Of a stretch of 64,000 nucleotides of DNA, positions 1 through 8,544 are shown piece by piece. Below the pieces are notes generated by a model. It saw only the letters and a program-made list of their open reading frames with translations, was not told the origin of the DNA and searched no databases. The position numbers and the translations under genes are program-made. This DNA comes from CAZJAT01 sp964544145. GTDB taxonomy: Bacteria; Hydrothermota; 32-111. The stretch spans positions 1 through 64,000 of the forward strand of contig CAZJAT010000005.1 in the NCBI GenBank assembly GCA_964544145.1. The letters run 5' to 3'. Within the stretch, counting starts at the first letter, position 1. Every line of letters starts with the position of its first letter.

Positions 1-141
1 TGAACCCCTTCACACAGGTTGAAGACATATATCCAAGCATGCCTCAAAGCGTTTAAGCAGTACCATTGATTCGGTATGCGGGATAATGTTGAGACCTGGG
101 GGAAGAAAGTGGCTGGTGGGCTGGTAATAAAGAATAAAATC
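1..141. other. GC-richer stretch without an identified gene
   Basis: The first ~130 bases are close to half G+C (62 of 130 counted), then composition falls abruptly to very AT-rich sequence before the first promoter. No reading frame gives a recognisable protein: one plus frame carries a stop near 67-72 and then a short ATG frame from 77 that ends near 150. I tried to match it to the 3' ends of rRNA, tmRNA, RNase P RNA and SRP RNA and recognised none. It could be the tail of a structured RNA or of a decayed mobile gene that starts left of the window. No function is assigned. Confidence 0.3.
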
Positions 142-216
142 AAATAATGAAGAGAATTGTATATAATATATAATATATAAATGTTTATATAAAAACCAAT
201 TTTTTCAAGAAAACTG

Positions 217-245
217 TTGACATTTATACCTATTATTTATAAAAT
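217..245 (+). promoter_or_regulatory. Sigma-70-type promoter for the methylmalonyl-CoA mutase gene
   Basis: TTGACA (217-222), a 17-bp spacer and TAAAAT (240-245). Transcription would begin near 252. That lies after the in-frame ATG at 248, so the promoter supports translation from the ATG at 275. Confidence 0.75.
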
Positions 246-274
246 CTATGACTATAAATAAAAAGGATGGTATA

Positions 275-1840
275 ATGGATGAGAATAAAAAAATAAATCC
301 TTCAGGCATTGAATTGAAACCATTTTATGATAAGAATGATGTAAATCCCGAATTGGGTAAACCGGGCGAATTTCCCTTTATCCGAGGGGTATATGATACA
401 ATGTACCGCACCAGGCATTGGACAATGAGACAATATGCGGGATTTGGCTCTGCAAGAGAGACAAATGAGAGATTCAGATATCTGCTGGAAAATGGTCAGA
501 CCGGATTATCCGTTGCTTTTGATTTACCCACACAGCTTGGTCTGGATAGTGATGACAAACTCTCTGAGGGCGAAGTCGGCAAGGTGGGTGTTGCCATATC
601 AACGATTGATGATATGGAAGAACTCTTCAGTCAGATACCGCTTGAAAAGGTGTCAACATCAATGACTATCAATGCTACAACAATGGTTATACTTGCCATG
701 TATATTGGTGTTGCAAAGAAACAGGGTGCAGATATCAGCAAATTATCGGGTACTGTGCAGAATGATATCCTTAAAGAATATATTGCCAGAGGCAATTATA
801 TATTTCCTGCAGAACCTTCAATGAAAATGACAGCTGATATATTTGAATATTGTTCAAACAATCTGCCGAAATGGAACACAATTTCCATATCAGGTTATCA
901 TATAAGGGAAGCAGGGTCTACTGCAGTGCAGGAATTGGCTTTTACATTTGCAGATGCCATTGCATATACCGAATATGCCGTAAAAAAGGGTTTGGATATT
1001 GATAAATTTGCTCCAAGATTATCTTTTTTCTTTAATGCACACAATAATTTCTTTGAGGAGATTGCGAAATTCAGGGCAGCCAGAAGGATATGGGCTCATA
1101 TTATGCGTGACAGATTCCATGCAGAGAGTGAAAAAAGTATGAAACTCAGATTCCATACACAGACAGCCGGTTCCATGCTGACAGCTCAGCAGCCGAGAAA
1201 TAATATTGTAAGGGTGGCTTTACAGGCATTATCTGCAGCTCTGGGAGGGACTCAATCATTACATACCAATTCATATGATGAAGCATTATCATTGCCTTCT
1301 GAGGAATCAGTGAATATTGCTTTGAGGACACAGCAGATAATTGCCTATGAAAGCGGTATCAGTGATGTCGTTGACCCGCTGGGAGGTTCATATTATATTG
1401 AGAGTCTGACAGATGAAATTGAGAGACAGGTAAATGATTATCTCAATAAGATTGAGGATTTAGGCGGAGCCGTAAATTGTGTTGAGAATGGTTTCTTTAA
1501 GAATGAAATTGAGAATGCCGCATATTCATATCAATGTGCAGTGGAAAAAAATGAACAGATTATTGTTGGACTCAATAAATTTACAAATGATGACAATATT
1601 AAACCTTCAGGAATGAAGATTGATGAAAGTATTGGTCAATTGAGGAAGGACAAGCTTGCTGTATTCAAGAAAAAGCGTGATAATGCAGTAGTGGAGAATC
1701 TCCTCAGCAAAATAGCAAAACTTGCCAATGAAAATGAAAATATGTTTGAGACAGTTTTGGAAGCAGTTGAGAACAAGGTCACTCTGGGAGAGATAACGGG
1801 TGTGCTTAAATCAAAATGGGGAGAATTTGATAATGATTAA
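275..1840 (+). CDS. mcmA1: Methylmalonyl-CoA mutase, large (catalytic) subunit
   Basis: 521-residue substrate-binding subunit of the two-subunit adenosylcobalamin-dependent methylmalonyl-CoA mutase, which interconverts succinyl-CoA and (R)-methylmalonyl-CoA. It is a TIM-barrel domain without the B12 domain; that partner is encoded at 37757-38158. Two residues separate this enzyme from isobutyryl-CoA mutase: Tyr54 in RQYAGFG and Arg172 in the YIARGNYIFP stretch. Both are of the methylmalonyl type; isobutyryl mutases carry Phe and Gln. Family blocks such as SISGYHIREAG and the FGGTQSLHTNS-like GGTQSLHTNSYDEAL are intact. The start at 275 is preferred over the in-frame ATG at 248 because AAGGA lies 7 bases before it and the promoter puts the transcript start downstream of 248. 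It overlaps the epimerase gene by 8 bases, so the two are translationally coupled. Confidence 0.96.
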   Translation: MDENKKINPSGIELKPFYDKNDVNPELGKPGEFPFIRGVYDTMYRTRHWTMRQYAGFGSARETNERFRYLLENGQTGLSVAFDLPTQLGLDSDDKLSEGEVGKVGVAISTIDDMEELFSQIPLEKVSTSMTINATTMVILAMYIGVAKKQGADISKLSGTVQNDILKEYIARGNYIFPAEPSMKMTADIFEYCSNNLPKWNTISISGYHIREAGSTAVQELAFTFADAIAYTEYAVKKGLDIDKFAPRLSFFFNAHNNFFEEIAKFRAARRIWAHIMRDRFHAESEKSMKLRFHTQTAGSMLTAQQPRNNIVRVALQALSAALGGTQSLHTNSYDEALSLPSEESVNIALRTQQIIAYESGISDVVDPLGGSYYIESLTDEIERQVNDYLNKIEDLGGAVNCVENGFFKNEIENAAYSYQCAVEKNEQIIVGLNKFTNDDNIKPSGMKIDESIGQLRKDKLAVFKKKRDNAVVENLLSKIAKLANENENMFETVLEAVENKVTLGEITGVLKSKWGEFDND

Positions 1841-2243
1841 AAAATTCAATCATATAGCTATTGCAGTATCTGATGTTGAAAAATCAGCAGAGATATACAG
1901 GGAAATAACGGGTGTTAATGCATCAGAGATCATCACCGTTGAAGAACAGGGTGTAAAGGTAGCGATATTTGATATCAATGGAGTGCTGCTTGAATTAATA
2001 CAGCCGCTTAATCTGGACAATCCGATTGCCAAATTCATTGATTCAAGGGGTCATGCAATACATCATATTGCATTCTCTGTTGAGAGTATTGAAGACACTG
2101 TGAGAGAATTCACAGAAAAAGGGTTCAGAATGATCGGTGATAAACCAAGAATCGGAGCAGAAGGGAAACCCATAATCTTTATGCATCCCAAATCATCGGA
2201 TGGAATATTAATGGAATTTGTGGAAGACAAAAAGGAGAAATAA
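1833..2243 (+). CDS. mce: Methylmalonyl-CoA epimerase
   Basis: 136-residue VOC-superfamily metalloenzyme that interconverts the (R) and (S) forms of methylmalonyl-CoA, linking the mutase to propionyl-CoA or to decarboxylation. Metal-ligand positions expected for the family are visible: His7 in FNHIAIAV, a His in the HAIHHIAFSV strand and a Glu in LMEFVE near the C-terminus. The length matches single-domain epimerases. The ATG at 1833 overlaps the end of the mutase gene and follows GGAG by 9 bases; an upstream in-frame ATG at 1800 lies inside the mutase gene and has no such site. The next gene starts on the last base of this stop codon. Confidence 0.93.
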   Translation: MIKKFNHIAIAVSDVEKSAEIYREITGVNASEIITVEEQGVKVAIFDINGVLLELIQPLNLDNPIAKFIDSRGHAIHHIAFSVESIEDTVREFTEKGFRMIGDKPRIGAEGKPIIFMHPKSSDGILMEFVEDKKEK

Positions 2244-3145
2244 TGACCAGATTTACTATGTTTGAAGATAAATTGAAAAATAGAAAGACCTTTGCCAGGG
2301 TCGCAGTTGTAAATCCTATAATAGAATCGGCTCTTGATGCAGCTATTGAAGCTGCAGAGAAGGGCTTCATTAAACCCCTGCTTATAGGTAATAAGGGTAA
2401 AATTGAAGAATTGATAAAATCAATCGGACATTCATTTGAATATGAAATGATTGATGTGGATGGGGAATTGGAGGCCGGTAAAAAGGCTGTTGAACTTGTT
2501 AATAGCGGTAAAGCAGATATTATATTAAAGGGTTCTATTTCTACTTCTAATTTCCTAAGACCAATATTGCATAAAGAGAGCGGATTGGTGAAAAAAGGTG
2601 CTTTGGTTTCCCATATATCAGTATTTGGAATAGATAAATATCATAAATTGCTTATTGTTTCTGATGTAGCAGTTAATATTACTCCAGATCTCAATGAAAA
2701 GGTGAAAATAACCAAGAATGCTATTGAATTAGCACACAATCTGGATATTGAAAAACCAAAGGTTGCCATTCTTGCTGCTGCTGAATCTGTTAATGAGAAA
2801 ATGCCTTCATCATTGGATGCAGCAATTATTGCAAAAATGGGTGACAGAGGCGTGTTTGGCAATGCTATTGTTGAAGGTCCCATGGCATTGGACCTTGCTG
2901 TCTCTGAGGATGCCTGCAATGAGAAGAATTTTGTATCTCCTGTGGGCGGTGATGCTGATGTTGTTATTGCACCGAATATTGATGCAGGAAATGTATTATA
3001 TAAAACATTAACAAAATTAACAAATAGTGAATTAGCAGCAATTCTGTCAGGAACAAAAGCTCCTGTTGTTTTGACATCACGTGGAGATACTGCTGAAATC
3101 AAATACAGTTCATTGCTGCTGGCATTGATGATGCTGAGGAAATAG
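2243..3145 (+). CDS. ptb: Phosphate butyryltransferase
   Basis: 300-residue member of the phosphate acetyl/butyryltransferase family. It exchanges CoA of a short-chain acyl-CoA for phosphate, giving an acyl phosphate that a kinase such as Buk (53717-54772, minus strand) can use to make ATP. Conserved segments include the KPLLIGN strand, ILKGSISTSNFLRP, and the C-terminal GGDADVVIAPNIDAGN region typical of Ptb. Its length (about 300) fits butyryl-type enzymes better than the usual ~330-residue Pta. It overlaps its neighbours by one base on each side, so it belongs to the mutase-epimerase operon. The substrate may be butyryl-, isobutyryl- or propionyl-CoA; the sequence alone cannot tell. Confidence 0.93.
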   Translation: MTRFTMFEDKLKNRKTFARVAVVNPIIESALDAAIEAAEKGFIKPLLIGNKGKIEELIKSIGHSFEYEMIDVDGELEAGKKAVELVNSGKADIILKGSISTSNFLRPILHKESGLVKKGALVSHISVFGIDKYHKLLIVSDVAVNITPDLNEKVKITKNAIELAHNLDIEKPKVAILAAAESVNEKMPSSLDAAIIAKMGDRGVFGNAIVEGPMALDLAVSEDACNEKNFVSPVGGDADVVIAPNIDAGNVLYKTLTKLTNSELAAILSGTKAPVVLTSRGDTAEIKYSSLLLALMMLRK

Positions 3146-3570
3146 TGAATATATCAATCGGATTTGATCATAAGGGTTTTTTGCTTAAAAAACAGATAAT
3201 TGAATGTCTTGAAGAAATGAATATTGATTATATTGATAGAGGGACTTTCTCTGATGAATCCGTTGATTACCCTGATTATTCAGCAATGGTCACTGATGAT
3301 ATTATTAATGGAAAAGCAGATTATGGTATACTTGTATGCAATACAGGAATAGGTATGTCCATTGCAGCAAATAAGGTCAAGGACATTAGAGCTGCATATG
3401 TAATAAATGAATCTACAGCTGAGAGTTCAAGAAAACATAATAATGCCAATGTGCTTGTTATGGGATTAATTACTGTTGATAGAGAAGCATTGTGCAGTAT
3501 TATTCAGAAGTTTATTACTGCTGATTTTGAAGGCGGTAGGCACAAAAGGCGTATTGAAAAGATTTGCTGA
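3145..3570 (+). CDS. rpiB: Ribose-5-phosphate isomerase B
   Basis: 141-residue RpiB/LacAB-family sugar-phosphate isomerase, interconverting ribose 5-phosphate and ribulose 5-phosphate in the non-oxidative pentose phosphate pathway. Visible family elements: GFDHKG at the N-terminus (Asp8, His9), catalytic Cys65 in VCNTGIGMSIAANK, SRKHNNANVL with the phosphate/substrate His, and the C-terminal FEGGRHKRRIEKI block. It starts with GTG at 3145, sharing one base with the ptb stop codon, with GAGGA at 3136-3140. Its link to the methylmalonyl-CoA genes is unexplained; it may simply be the last gene of the transcript before the tRNA promoter. Confidence 0.95.
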   Translation: MNISIGFDHKGFLLKKQIIECLEEMNIDYIDRGTFSDESVDYPDYSAMVTDDIINGKADYGILVCNTGIGMSIAANKVKDIRAAYVINESTAESSRKHNNANVLVMGLITVDREALCSIIQKFITADFEGGRHKRRIEKIC

Positions 3571-3582
3571 TTTTCGGATTAC

Positions 3583-3610
3583 TTGACAATTATAACAGTA
3601 AAACTATAAT
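3583..3610 (+). promoter_or_regulatory. Consensus sigma-70 promoter for tRNA-Ala
   Basis: Exact TTGACA (3583-3588) and exact TATAAT (3605-3610) with a 16-bp spacer, ending 12 bases before the mature tRNA 5' end. A full-consensus promoter is typical for a strongly expressed tRNA. It probably also drives the lipoprotein genes that follow, since no terminator separates them. Confidence 0.85.
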
Positions 3611-3622
3611 TATATTTGAAAT

Positions 3623-3695
3623 GGGGCTATGGCGCAGCTGGGAGCGCGTTTGACTGGCAGTCAAAAGGTCACGGGTTCGATCCCCGTTAGCTCCA
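3623..3695 (+). tRNA. tRNA-Ala, anticodon GGC
   Basis: 73-nt cloverleaf: 7-bp acceptor stem GGGGCTA/TAGCTCC with the G3:U70 wobble pair that is the alanine identity element, D-stem GCGC, anticodon stem TTTGA/TCAAA around loop CTGGCAG, T-arm ACGGG-TTCGATC-CCCGT, and discriminator A73. The anticodon GGC reads GCC and GCT. CCA is not encoded (ATTAA follows). The next gene begins 20 bases downstream with AGGAGG in between, so the tRNA is probably cut out of a longer transcript. Confidence 0.97.
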
Positions 3696-3714
3696 TTAAA
3701 AAATAGGAGGATAA

Positions 3715-4122
3715 ATGAAAAAATTTTTAACAGTTTTTTCTCTTGCAATGCTTATTGTGTTTACAGGATGTTCCACAGTAAAGGGTTCATTTATGGATTT
3801 TGCGGCAATTAAAAATGCAGAGAGAACTATGACAAAATTAAATAATCTGATGGAACAGTATTATGTTGAAAACGGTACTTATCCTCAATCACCCGAATCA
3901 TTTGAAGAGGATTTGAGACCATATTTTATCTCATTCAACAGGAATAATGAACCTACTGATCAGTGGGATGATATGGTTGGCAATGTATTTGCTGATGGCA
4001 AGCTGTTCTATGAAACAAATGACCCGAAGATAACATATTTTATAACCGGAAGAGCATTGGACAGCGGAAATACAGTAGTATTCTGCAGACCCGCAGTGCC
4101 GCATACTGAGGAAAAGGAGTAA
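3715..4122 (+). CDS. Lipoprotein with pseudopilin-like domain
   Basis: 135-residue predicted lipoprotein. A short positive N-terminus and hydrophobic stretch end in the lipobox IVFTGC, so the mature protein would be lipidated at Cys19. The following segment (NLMEQYYVENGTYPQS) resembles the start of the globular domain of GspG/type IV pseudopilins (hydrophobic helix, then YY..NG.YP), and the ITYFITGRA-type strands fit a small alpha/beta fold. No prepilin peptidase site is present, so it is not a true pilin. AGGAGG sits 4 bases before the ATG. It is co-directional with the TPR lipoprotein, 3 bases away. Precise function unknown. Confidence 0.75.
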   Translation: MKKFLTVFSLAMLIVFTGCSTVKGSFMDFAAIKNAERTMTKLNNLMEQYYVENGTYPQSPESFEEDLRPYFISFNRNNEPTDQWDDMVGNVFADGKLFYETNDPKITYFITGRALDSGNTVVFCRPAVPHTEEKE

Positions 4123-4125
4123 TTT

Positions 4126-5283
4126 ATGAAAAGACTGTTAATAGCAATTACAGCAATTATTATTCTAGCAAGCTGTGAAACAGCTGATGTGAATACTGAA
4201 GTGAATAATGTTACAAAGGATGAGATCAGTACTGCAGTAAAGTATTATGACTTTGGTAAGGAGTATTTGAAGAATAAACAATATGATTCTGCTATAAAGA
4301 ATTTCCAGAAAGCCATTGAGGATTCAGCACAGTATAGAGAAGCATATATAGGTCTTGGAAATGCATTTGAAAATAAAATGTATTATGATAAAGCAGAATC
4401 TGTATATACACTGTTATCAGAAGTATTGCCTAAGGATGCTGCAGGTACAGTAGCGCTAGGTTATCTTAATTTAACGCTGAGGGATTATTCAAAAGCTGAA
4501 ATATTATTCGGTAAAGCGCTTGAAATGGATGAAAAGAATGCCAATGCATATTTTGGATTAGGCAAGGTGTATGAAAAGAAGTACAGTGACAGTAATGGTA
4601 TCCTGAAAGCCATTGATTGTTATGAAAAAGCGTGTCAGTTTAATCCGGATGATTTAACAATTGCCTATAAATACGGGAAAGCTCTGATTGAAATGGAAAA
4701 ATACAAGGAAGCCCAGAAGTTTTTAGAGCAGGTTGTTGCAGATCACCCGAATATTGTAGGTCCCATATCTAATCTGGCAGAGGCATATCTTGAGTCAGGT
4801 GATTATAAGAAGTCAGTAGATGCATTCAATAGAACATTGGAATTGGATAATACAATTGTCAATGCTTACCTGGGCCTTGCTCGGGGATATCAGGGTTTAA
4901 AGCAATATGAAAATGCAAAGGATGCATATCTTAAACTAGCAGAAGTGAAGCCGGGCTCAACTGTTCCATATCTGTATATGGGTCAAATGTATCTGAATAT
5001 CAAATATTATGACAGTGCTATCAAATATCTGAAAAAGGGAACAGATATTTCCCCAAATGATACAAGAGCATTATTACTCTTAGGCCAGGCATATTTTTTC
5101 AAGGGAGACCCGAAGAATGTAAAAACTGAGGATGACAGAACATTTGCTTATGATATGCTGTCAACTGCAGAAACATATTTTAAGAGAATAATTGAAATAG
5201 GCGGTTCATATAAAAGTGAAGCAGAGAAAGGTCTGACAAATATTAAACAGTGGAGAAAGGAATTGGATCCAACGAGATGGTAA
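4126..5283 (+). CDS. TPR-repeat lipoprotein
   Basis: 385-residue lipoprotein: signal sequence ending in the lipobox ILASC, then about seven tetratricopeptide repeats from residue ~35 to the C-terminus, recognisable from recurring A..Y..LG/A..Y..A signatures such as REAYIGLGNAFENK and VNAYLGLARGYQGL. TPR arrays are protein-binding scaffolds. Lipidation would place this one on the periplasmic face of the inner or outer membrane. It follows a lipoprotein gene and precedes a membrane protein and an Omp85 barrel, so a role in envelope assembly is plausible, but no partner can be named from sequence. Confidence 0.85.
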   Translation: MKRLLIAITAIIILASCETADVNTEVNNVTKDEISTAVKYYDFGKEYLKNKQYDSAIKNFQKAIEDSAQYREAYIGLGNAFENKMYYDKAESVYTLLSEVLPKDAAGTVALGYLNLTLRDYSKAEILFGKALEMDEKNANAYFGLGKVYEKKYSDSNGILKAIDCYEKACQFNPDDLTIAYKYGKALIEMEKYKEAQKFLEQVVADHPNIVGPISNLAEAYLESGDYKKSVDAFNRTLELDNTIVNAYLGLARGYQGLKQYENAKDAYLKLAEVKPGSTVPYLYMGQMYLNIKYYDSAIKYLKKGTDISPNDTRALLLLGQAYFFKGDPKNVKTEDDRTFAYDMLSTAETYFKRIIEIGGSYKSEAEKGLTNIKQWRKELDPTRW

Positions 5284-5284
5284 A

Positions 5285-5641
5285 ATGGCGAAAATATTAA
5301 AATGGATAAAATGGGCAATAATTCTATTGATACTATATGCAGCTGTCAGTATGCTCTGGCAGTTTATATCTGTATCAATAAAACATGCCAATATAAGCGG
5401 TGAAGTAAGGGAATTTCTCTTTGGAGAAATAAAAGCTGATGAATCGGATATTGTTGAACGCACAATGGTATTATTGGAAGAACAGGGAATTATTCTTGAA
5501 TATTCATTGATTACAGTATCAAAACCGGATAATAATTCTGTTCATCTGAATTTCACCTATACTGATTCTGTTGGCATACCTCTTATCAATAAATATTTTT
5601 ATATAGATAAAGAGGTTGATGAAACAATTAAGAAACGTTAG
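5285..5641 (+). CDS. Small single-pass membrane protein, unknown
   Basis: 118 residues: basic N-terminus, one transmembrane helix at about residues 9-28 (WAIILLILYAAVSMLWQF), then a ~90-residue domain predicted to lie in the periplasm, with alternating strands (LITVSKPDNNSVHLNFTYTD). The layout recalls small DUF4845-type proteins, but I cannot confirm membership. The ATG lies one base after the upstream stop codon, and the 3' end overlaps the next gene by 23 bases, so it is translated as part of this operon. Confidence 0.6.
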   Translation: MAKILKWIKWAIILLILYAAVSMLWQFISVSIKHANISGEVREFLFGEIKADESDIVERTMVLLEEQGIILEYSLITVSKPDNNSVHLNFTYTDSVGIPLINKYFYIDKEVDETIKKR

Positions 5642-6968
5642 TTTTTCCCTTTTGCTGATATGTTTATATCTGATATCATTTAGCAGTGATATCAGATATA
5701 ATTATTCAGGGAATGTATTTTTTTCTGATTTTATAATTGATTCAATATTCAATCTGTCATCTGACCCTATTAATGATATAATGCATATTTATTGTGATAA
5801 TGGTTATGTTTATGCATCAGTAAACATAGATTCGGTATTTGAATCAGGGAATTATACGGATATATATTGCAGTATTTCTGAGAATAAGCGTTACAGGATC
5901 AAGGGCTTTATGAATAAGGGTAATATACAATCCGGACTTATAAACAGCATGTTTAAATACAAGGGTTATTATTTTTCAGATAGTTTGATACAGTATTCAA
6001 TTACCGATATATATGGGAAAATGAATATTGAGTCAAACTCAGATTATGGAATTATGGCAGAGAATGATTCTCTTCTAATAATGACATACATAAGTGATAA
6101 TAGGCAATCAGTATTAAATGCATTGATTGCATCAGGTATAGATGACAGACAGGTTTACGGTTATTTTAATGCTGAACTCTATTCGCCTCAGGGATATGCA
6201 AGAATATATAAATTGAATTATATAAGAGCAGCAGATGGTTTGTCCGGATTGAAACTATTCTTAAGTTTCCCTTATTTTTTCGGTTTTCCTTTTACAATGA
6301 ATGCTCAAGGTAAATATGAGGATTATGATTCTATAACTACAAAGGCAGGATTCAATACAGAGTTTATATATTACAAGGGTAATGTGAATATTTCACTGGG
6401 CATGGGAAGGGAGTGGATATTTACCCGCAATGATTCATTGGATGATATTTATTATACAATACTTTCAATGGGACTGAATGTAGCTGATTATTCACCATTG
6501 AGTTATGGTTTTCAACATTTTCATTATCATGGGATTGATGATTACGGCAGGACTGAACTATATATTAAATATATGCACAGATACAGGAATATATTTGCTG
6601 ATGCAGGAGTATTTGCAGATATGTTAGCATATAGTGACAGTATAAGTGAATACACATTAAGGCGTACAGGAGGAAGCACAAGTATTAGAGGTTTAGAGGA
6701 AAACTCAATATTGTATTCCAGTATATTGCGCAGCACATTATCAATCGGGTATATATTCTCACCGATGTTTCATTTCAGTGTGTTTACAGATAATGGTATT
6801 TACACAAGAGACGGGCTTCAGACAATAGCAGAAGAAAATATTATTACATATGGTATAGGTTTTGATATATTTACATCCAATACCAAAACGGGTATTTTCC
6901 TTGCTCTTCCGCTTCAAACCGGCTTTAACAGCAGCAGGCTTCATATATTATTTCAATACAGATTCTGA
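5619..6968 (+). CDS. Small Omp85-family outer-membrane barrel
   Basis: 449-residue outer-membrane protein: signal peptide (FSLLLICLYLISFSS), an N-terminal region of about 190 residues with room for one or two POTRA-like domains, then a beta-barrel ending in FQYRF, whose last residue is aromatic. The motif GGSTSIRGLEEN is the Omp85/BamA-superfamily signature ([G]G..S.RG[Y/F/L]) on the strand that carries the conserved loop. BamA usually exceeds 750 residues with five POTRA domains, so this is a reduced TamA/patatin-barrel-like relative rather than the core BamA. The ATG at 5619 is preferred over the TTG just before it; AGAGG is very close upstream. It ends 3 bases from the convergent glnA. Confidence 0.75.
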   Translation: MKQLRNVSFSLLLICLYLISFSSDIRYNYSGNVFFSDFIIDSIFNLSSDPINDIMHIYCDNGYVYASVNIDSVFESGNYTDIYCSISENKRYRIKGFMNKGNIQSGLINSMFKYKGYYFSDSLIQYSITDIYGKMNIESNSDYGIMAENDSLLIMTYISDNRQSVLNALIASGIDDRQVYGYFNAELYSPQGYARIYKLNYIRAADGLSGLKLFLSFPYFFGFPFTMNAQGKYEDYDSITTKAGFNTEFIYYKGNVNISLGMGREWIFTRNDSLDDIYYTILSMGLNVADYSPLSYGFQHFHYHGIDDYGRTELYIKYMHRYRNIFADAGVFADMLAYSDSISEYTLRRTGGSTSIRGLEENSILYSSILRSTLSIGYIFSPMFHFSVFTDNGIYTRDGLQTIAEENIITYGIGFDIFTSNTKTGIFLALPLQTGFNSSRLHILFQYRF

Positions 6969-6971
6969 AAA

Positions 6972-8378
6972 TCAGAAATACAATTCAAATTCGTATGGAT
7001 GGGGTCTTTTATTAAAGTCATTTATTTCTTTTCTCTTGTAATCAATATATGCCTTAATCATTGCCTTTGAAAAAATACCTGTTTTTGTTAAAAAAGTGCT
7101 GTCATCCTGAAGTGAATCCAATGCTTCAGATAATGAAGCCGGGCATGATTTGATATTTGAAGTAATAGATATATCTGCATGTTCCATATTCATATCATAT
7201 GGTCCAAAATGATTGTTGTTCAATGAGATTTTATTTTTAATTCCATCAAGACCTGCAAGCAGCATTGCTGAACAGGCAAGATAGGGATTTGCAGTAGCAT
7301 CTGGCGGGCGGAATTCAATTCTTTTTTCCGATTCTCCTGTTGCATATTTGGGTATTCTTACTGCAGATGATCTGTTTGCTAATGAGTAGAATAATTTAAT
7401 GGGTGCTTCAAATCCCGGTACAAGACGTTTATATGAATTTGTCGATGGATTAGTGAATGCCAGTAATGCCCTGCCGTGTTTCAAAAGGCCGGCAATATAA
7501 TATTCAGCGATTTTTGATAAACCGCCGTAACCCTTTTTGTCATAGAATAAATTCTTACCATTCTTGAATAAATGCTGATGATAATGCATTCCTGAACCGG
7601 GCATATTGTACATTGGTTTAGGCATGAATGTGGCTGACATATTGTGTTTGAATGCAACAGTTTTAATAAGATTTTTAATAAATTGGGTATAATCACCTGT
7701 AGTCAGAAGATTATATCTCAAGATCTCAATCTCATTCTGACCGGGTCCCACTTCGTGATGATGATATATTATGTCAATGCCTGATTTTATCATTATTTCT
7801 GATATTTCTTTTCGTATTGCTTCACTCTGGTCTTTAGGAAATGTACTGTGATAACCGCTATGTTTCCGCATGAACTCACCTGTATCATTGATGGACTCAT
7901 CAAATGAAAAATTGCCTTCGCCTAATTCAATTTTGGCCATTGATATATTTTCTGTATTTTTTACAGCTACTCTGTCAAAAAGGTAAAATTCGAATTCAGG
8001 ACCGAAGAGTGCGGTATCGGCAATTCCAGTTCTTTTCAAATATTTTTCCGCTTTCAGTGCGATACTCCTGGGATCACGTTCATAACTTTCCTTTGTATCA
8101 GCTTCATTGATATTGCAGAAAAAACATACTGTATCATCTGCAGAAACGGCATTTTCATGCATTGTGGATAGATCGGGCAATAATATCATGTCTCCGCCCT
8201 CAACAGATTTAAATCCCTGGCAGGAAGAAGAATCAAAACCAACACCATGTTCCATAATATGTGAAAAGCGGGACACAGGTATATTGATCCTGTGCAGTGT
8301 GCCGTTTAAATCGGTAAATTTCAATTCTATCCATTTATACTTTTTTATAGTGTTACTGTCAAATTTTTTTTCTTTCAA
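6972..8378 (-). CDS. glnA: Glutamine synthetase, type I
   Basis: 468-residue GSI enzyme that forms glutamine from glutamate, ammonia and ATP in the cytoplasm. Family signatures: FGPEFEFYLF (metal/glutamate ligands), the GSGMHYHQHLF histidine block, NPSTNSYKRLVPGFEAP (ATP and glutamate binding) and the HPYEFELYF C-terminus. At the place where enterobacterial enzymes have the adenylylated Tyr (D-x-N-L-Y), this protein reads D-M-N-M-E, so control by adenylylation is unlikely. Translation starts at a TTG (8376-8378) with a strong AGGAGGAG just upstream, and a promoter lies at 8406-8433. It is a single-gene unit, divergent from the DUF58 gene. Confidence 0.95.
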   Translation of the reverse strand: MKEKKFDSNTIKKYKWIELKFTDLNGTLHRINIPVSRFSHIMEHGVGFDSSSCQGFKSVEGGDMILLPDLSTMHENAVSADDTVCFFCNINEADTKESYERDPRSIALKAEKYLKRTGIADTALFGPEFEFYLFDRVAVKNTENISMAKIELGEGNFSFDESINDTGEFMRKHSGYHSTFPKDQSEAIRKEISEIMIKSGIDIIYHHHEVGPGQNEIEILRYNLLTTGDYTQFIKNLIKTVAFKHNMSATFMPKPMYNMPGSGMHYHQHLFKNGKNLFYDKKGYGGLSKIAEYYIAGLLKHGRALLAFTNPSTNSYKRLVPGFEAPIKLFYSLANRSSAVRIPKYATGESEKRIEFRPPDATANPYLACSAMLLAGLDGIKNKISLNNNHFGPYDMNMEHADISITSNIKSCPASLSEALDSLQDDSTFLTKTGIFSKAMIKAYIDYKRKEINDFNKRPHPYEFELYF

Positions 8379-8405
8379 GACTCCTCCTTAATCAAGTGTC
8401 TTTTC

Positions 8406-8433
8406 ATTATATGAAAATATATCTAAAATTCAA
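8406..8433 (-). promoter_or_regulatory. Promoter for glnA
   Basis: On the minus strand: TTGAAT (8433-8428), 16-bp spacer, TATAAT (8411-8406). Transcription would start near 8399, leaving a ~20-nt leader that holds the AGGAGGAG ribosome-binding site and the TTG start. Confidence 0.75.
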
Positions 8434-8544
8434 GTGTATTTAAATGAAATATAGAATTATTTGTCATTAGAATTTTGTTTTAAAATAAACGAAACTCCTT
8501 AATAAGCTATTATACATTTATATAATTTCACGGTAATGATAATA

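Noticed and set aside
248..274. Upstream ATG at 248 as start of the mutase large subunit
   Set aside because: It lies before the transcript start predicted from the promoter at 217-245 and has no ribosome-binding site; ATG 275 has AAGGA at good spacing.
2641..3102. 153-codon minus-strand open frame inside ptb
   Set aside because: It is a shadow of the ptb gene with no recognisable protein family and no ribosome-binding site; AT-rich coding DNA readily gives such frames.
6955..6980. Small hairpin TTCTGA-AAA-TCAGAA between the convergent Omp85 gene and glnA
   Set aside because: Six weak base pairs and no T-run in either direction, so not called as a terminator.
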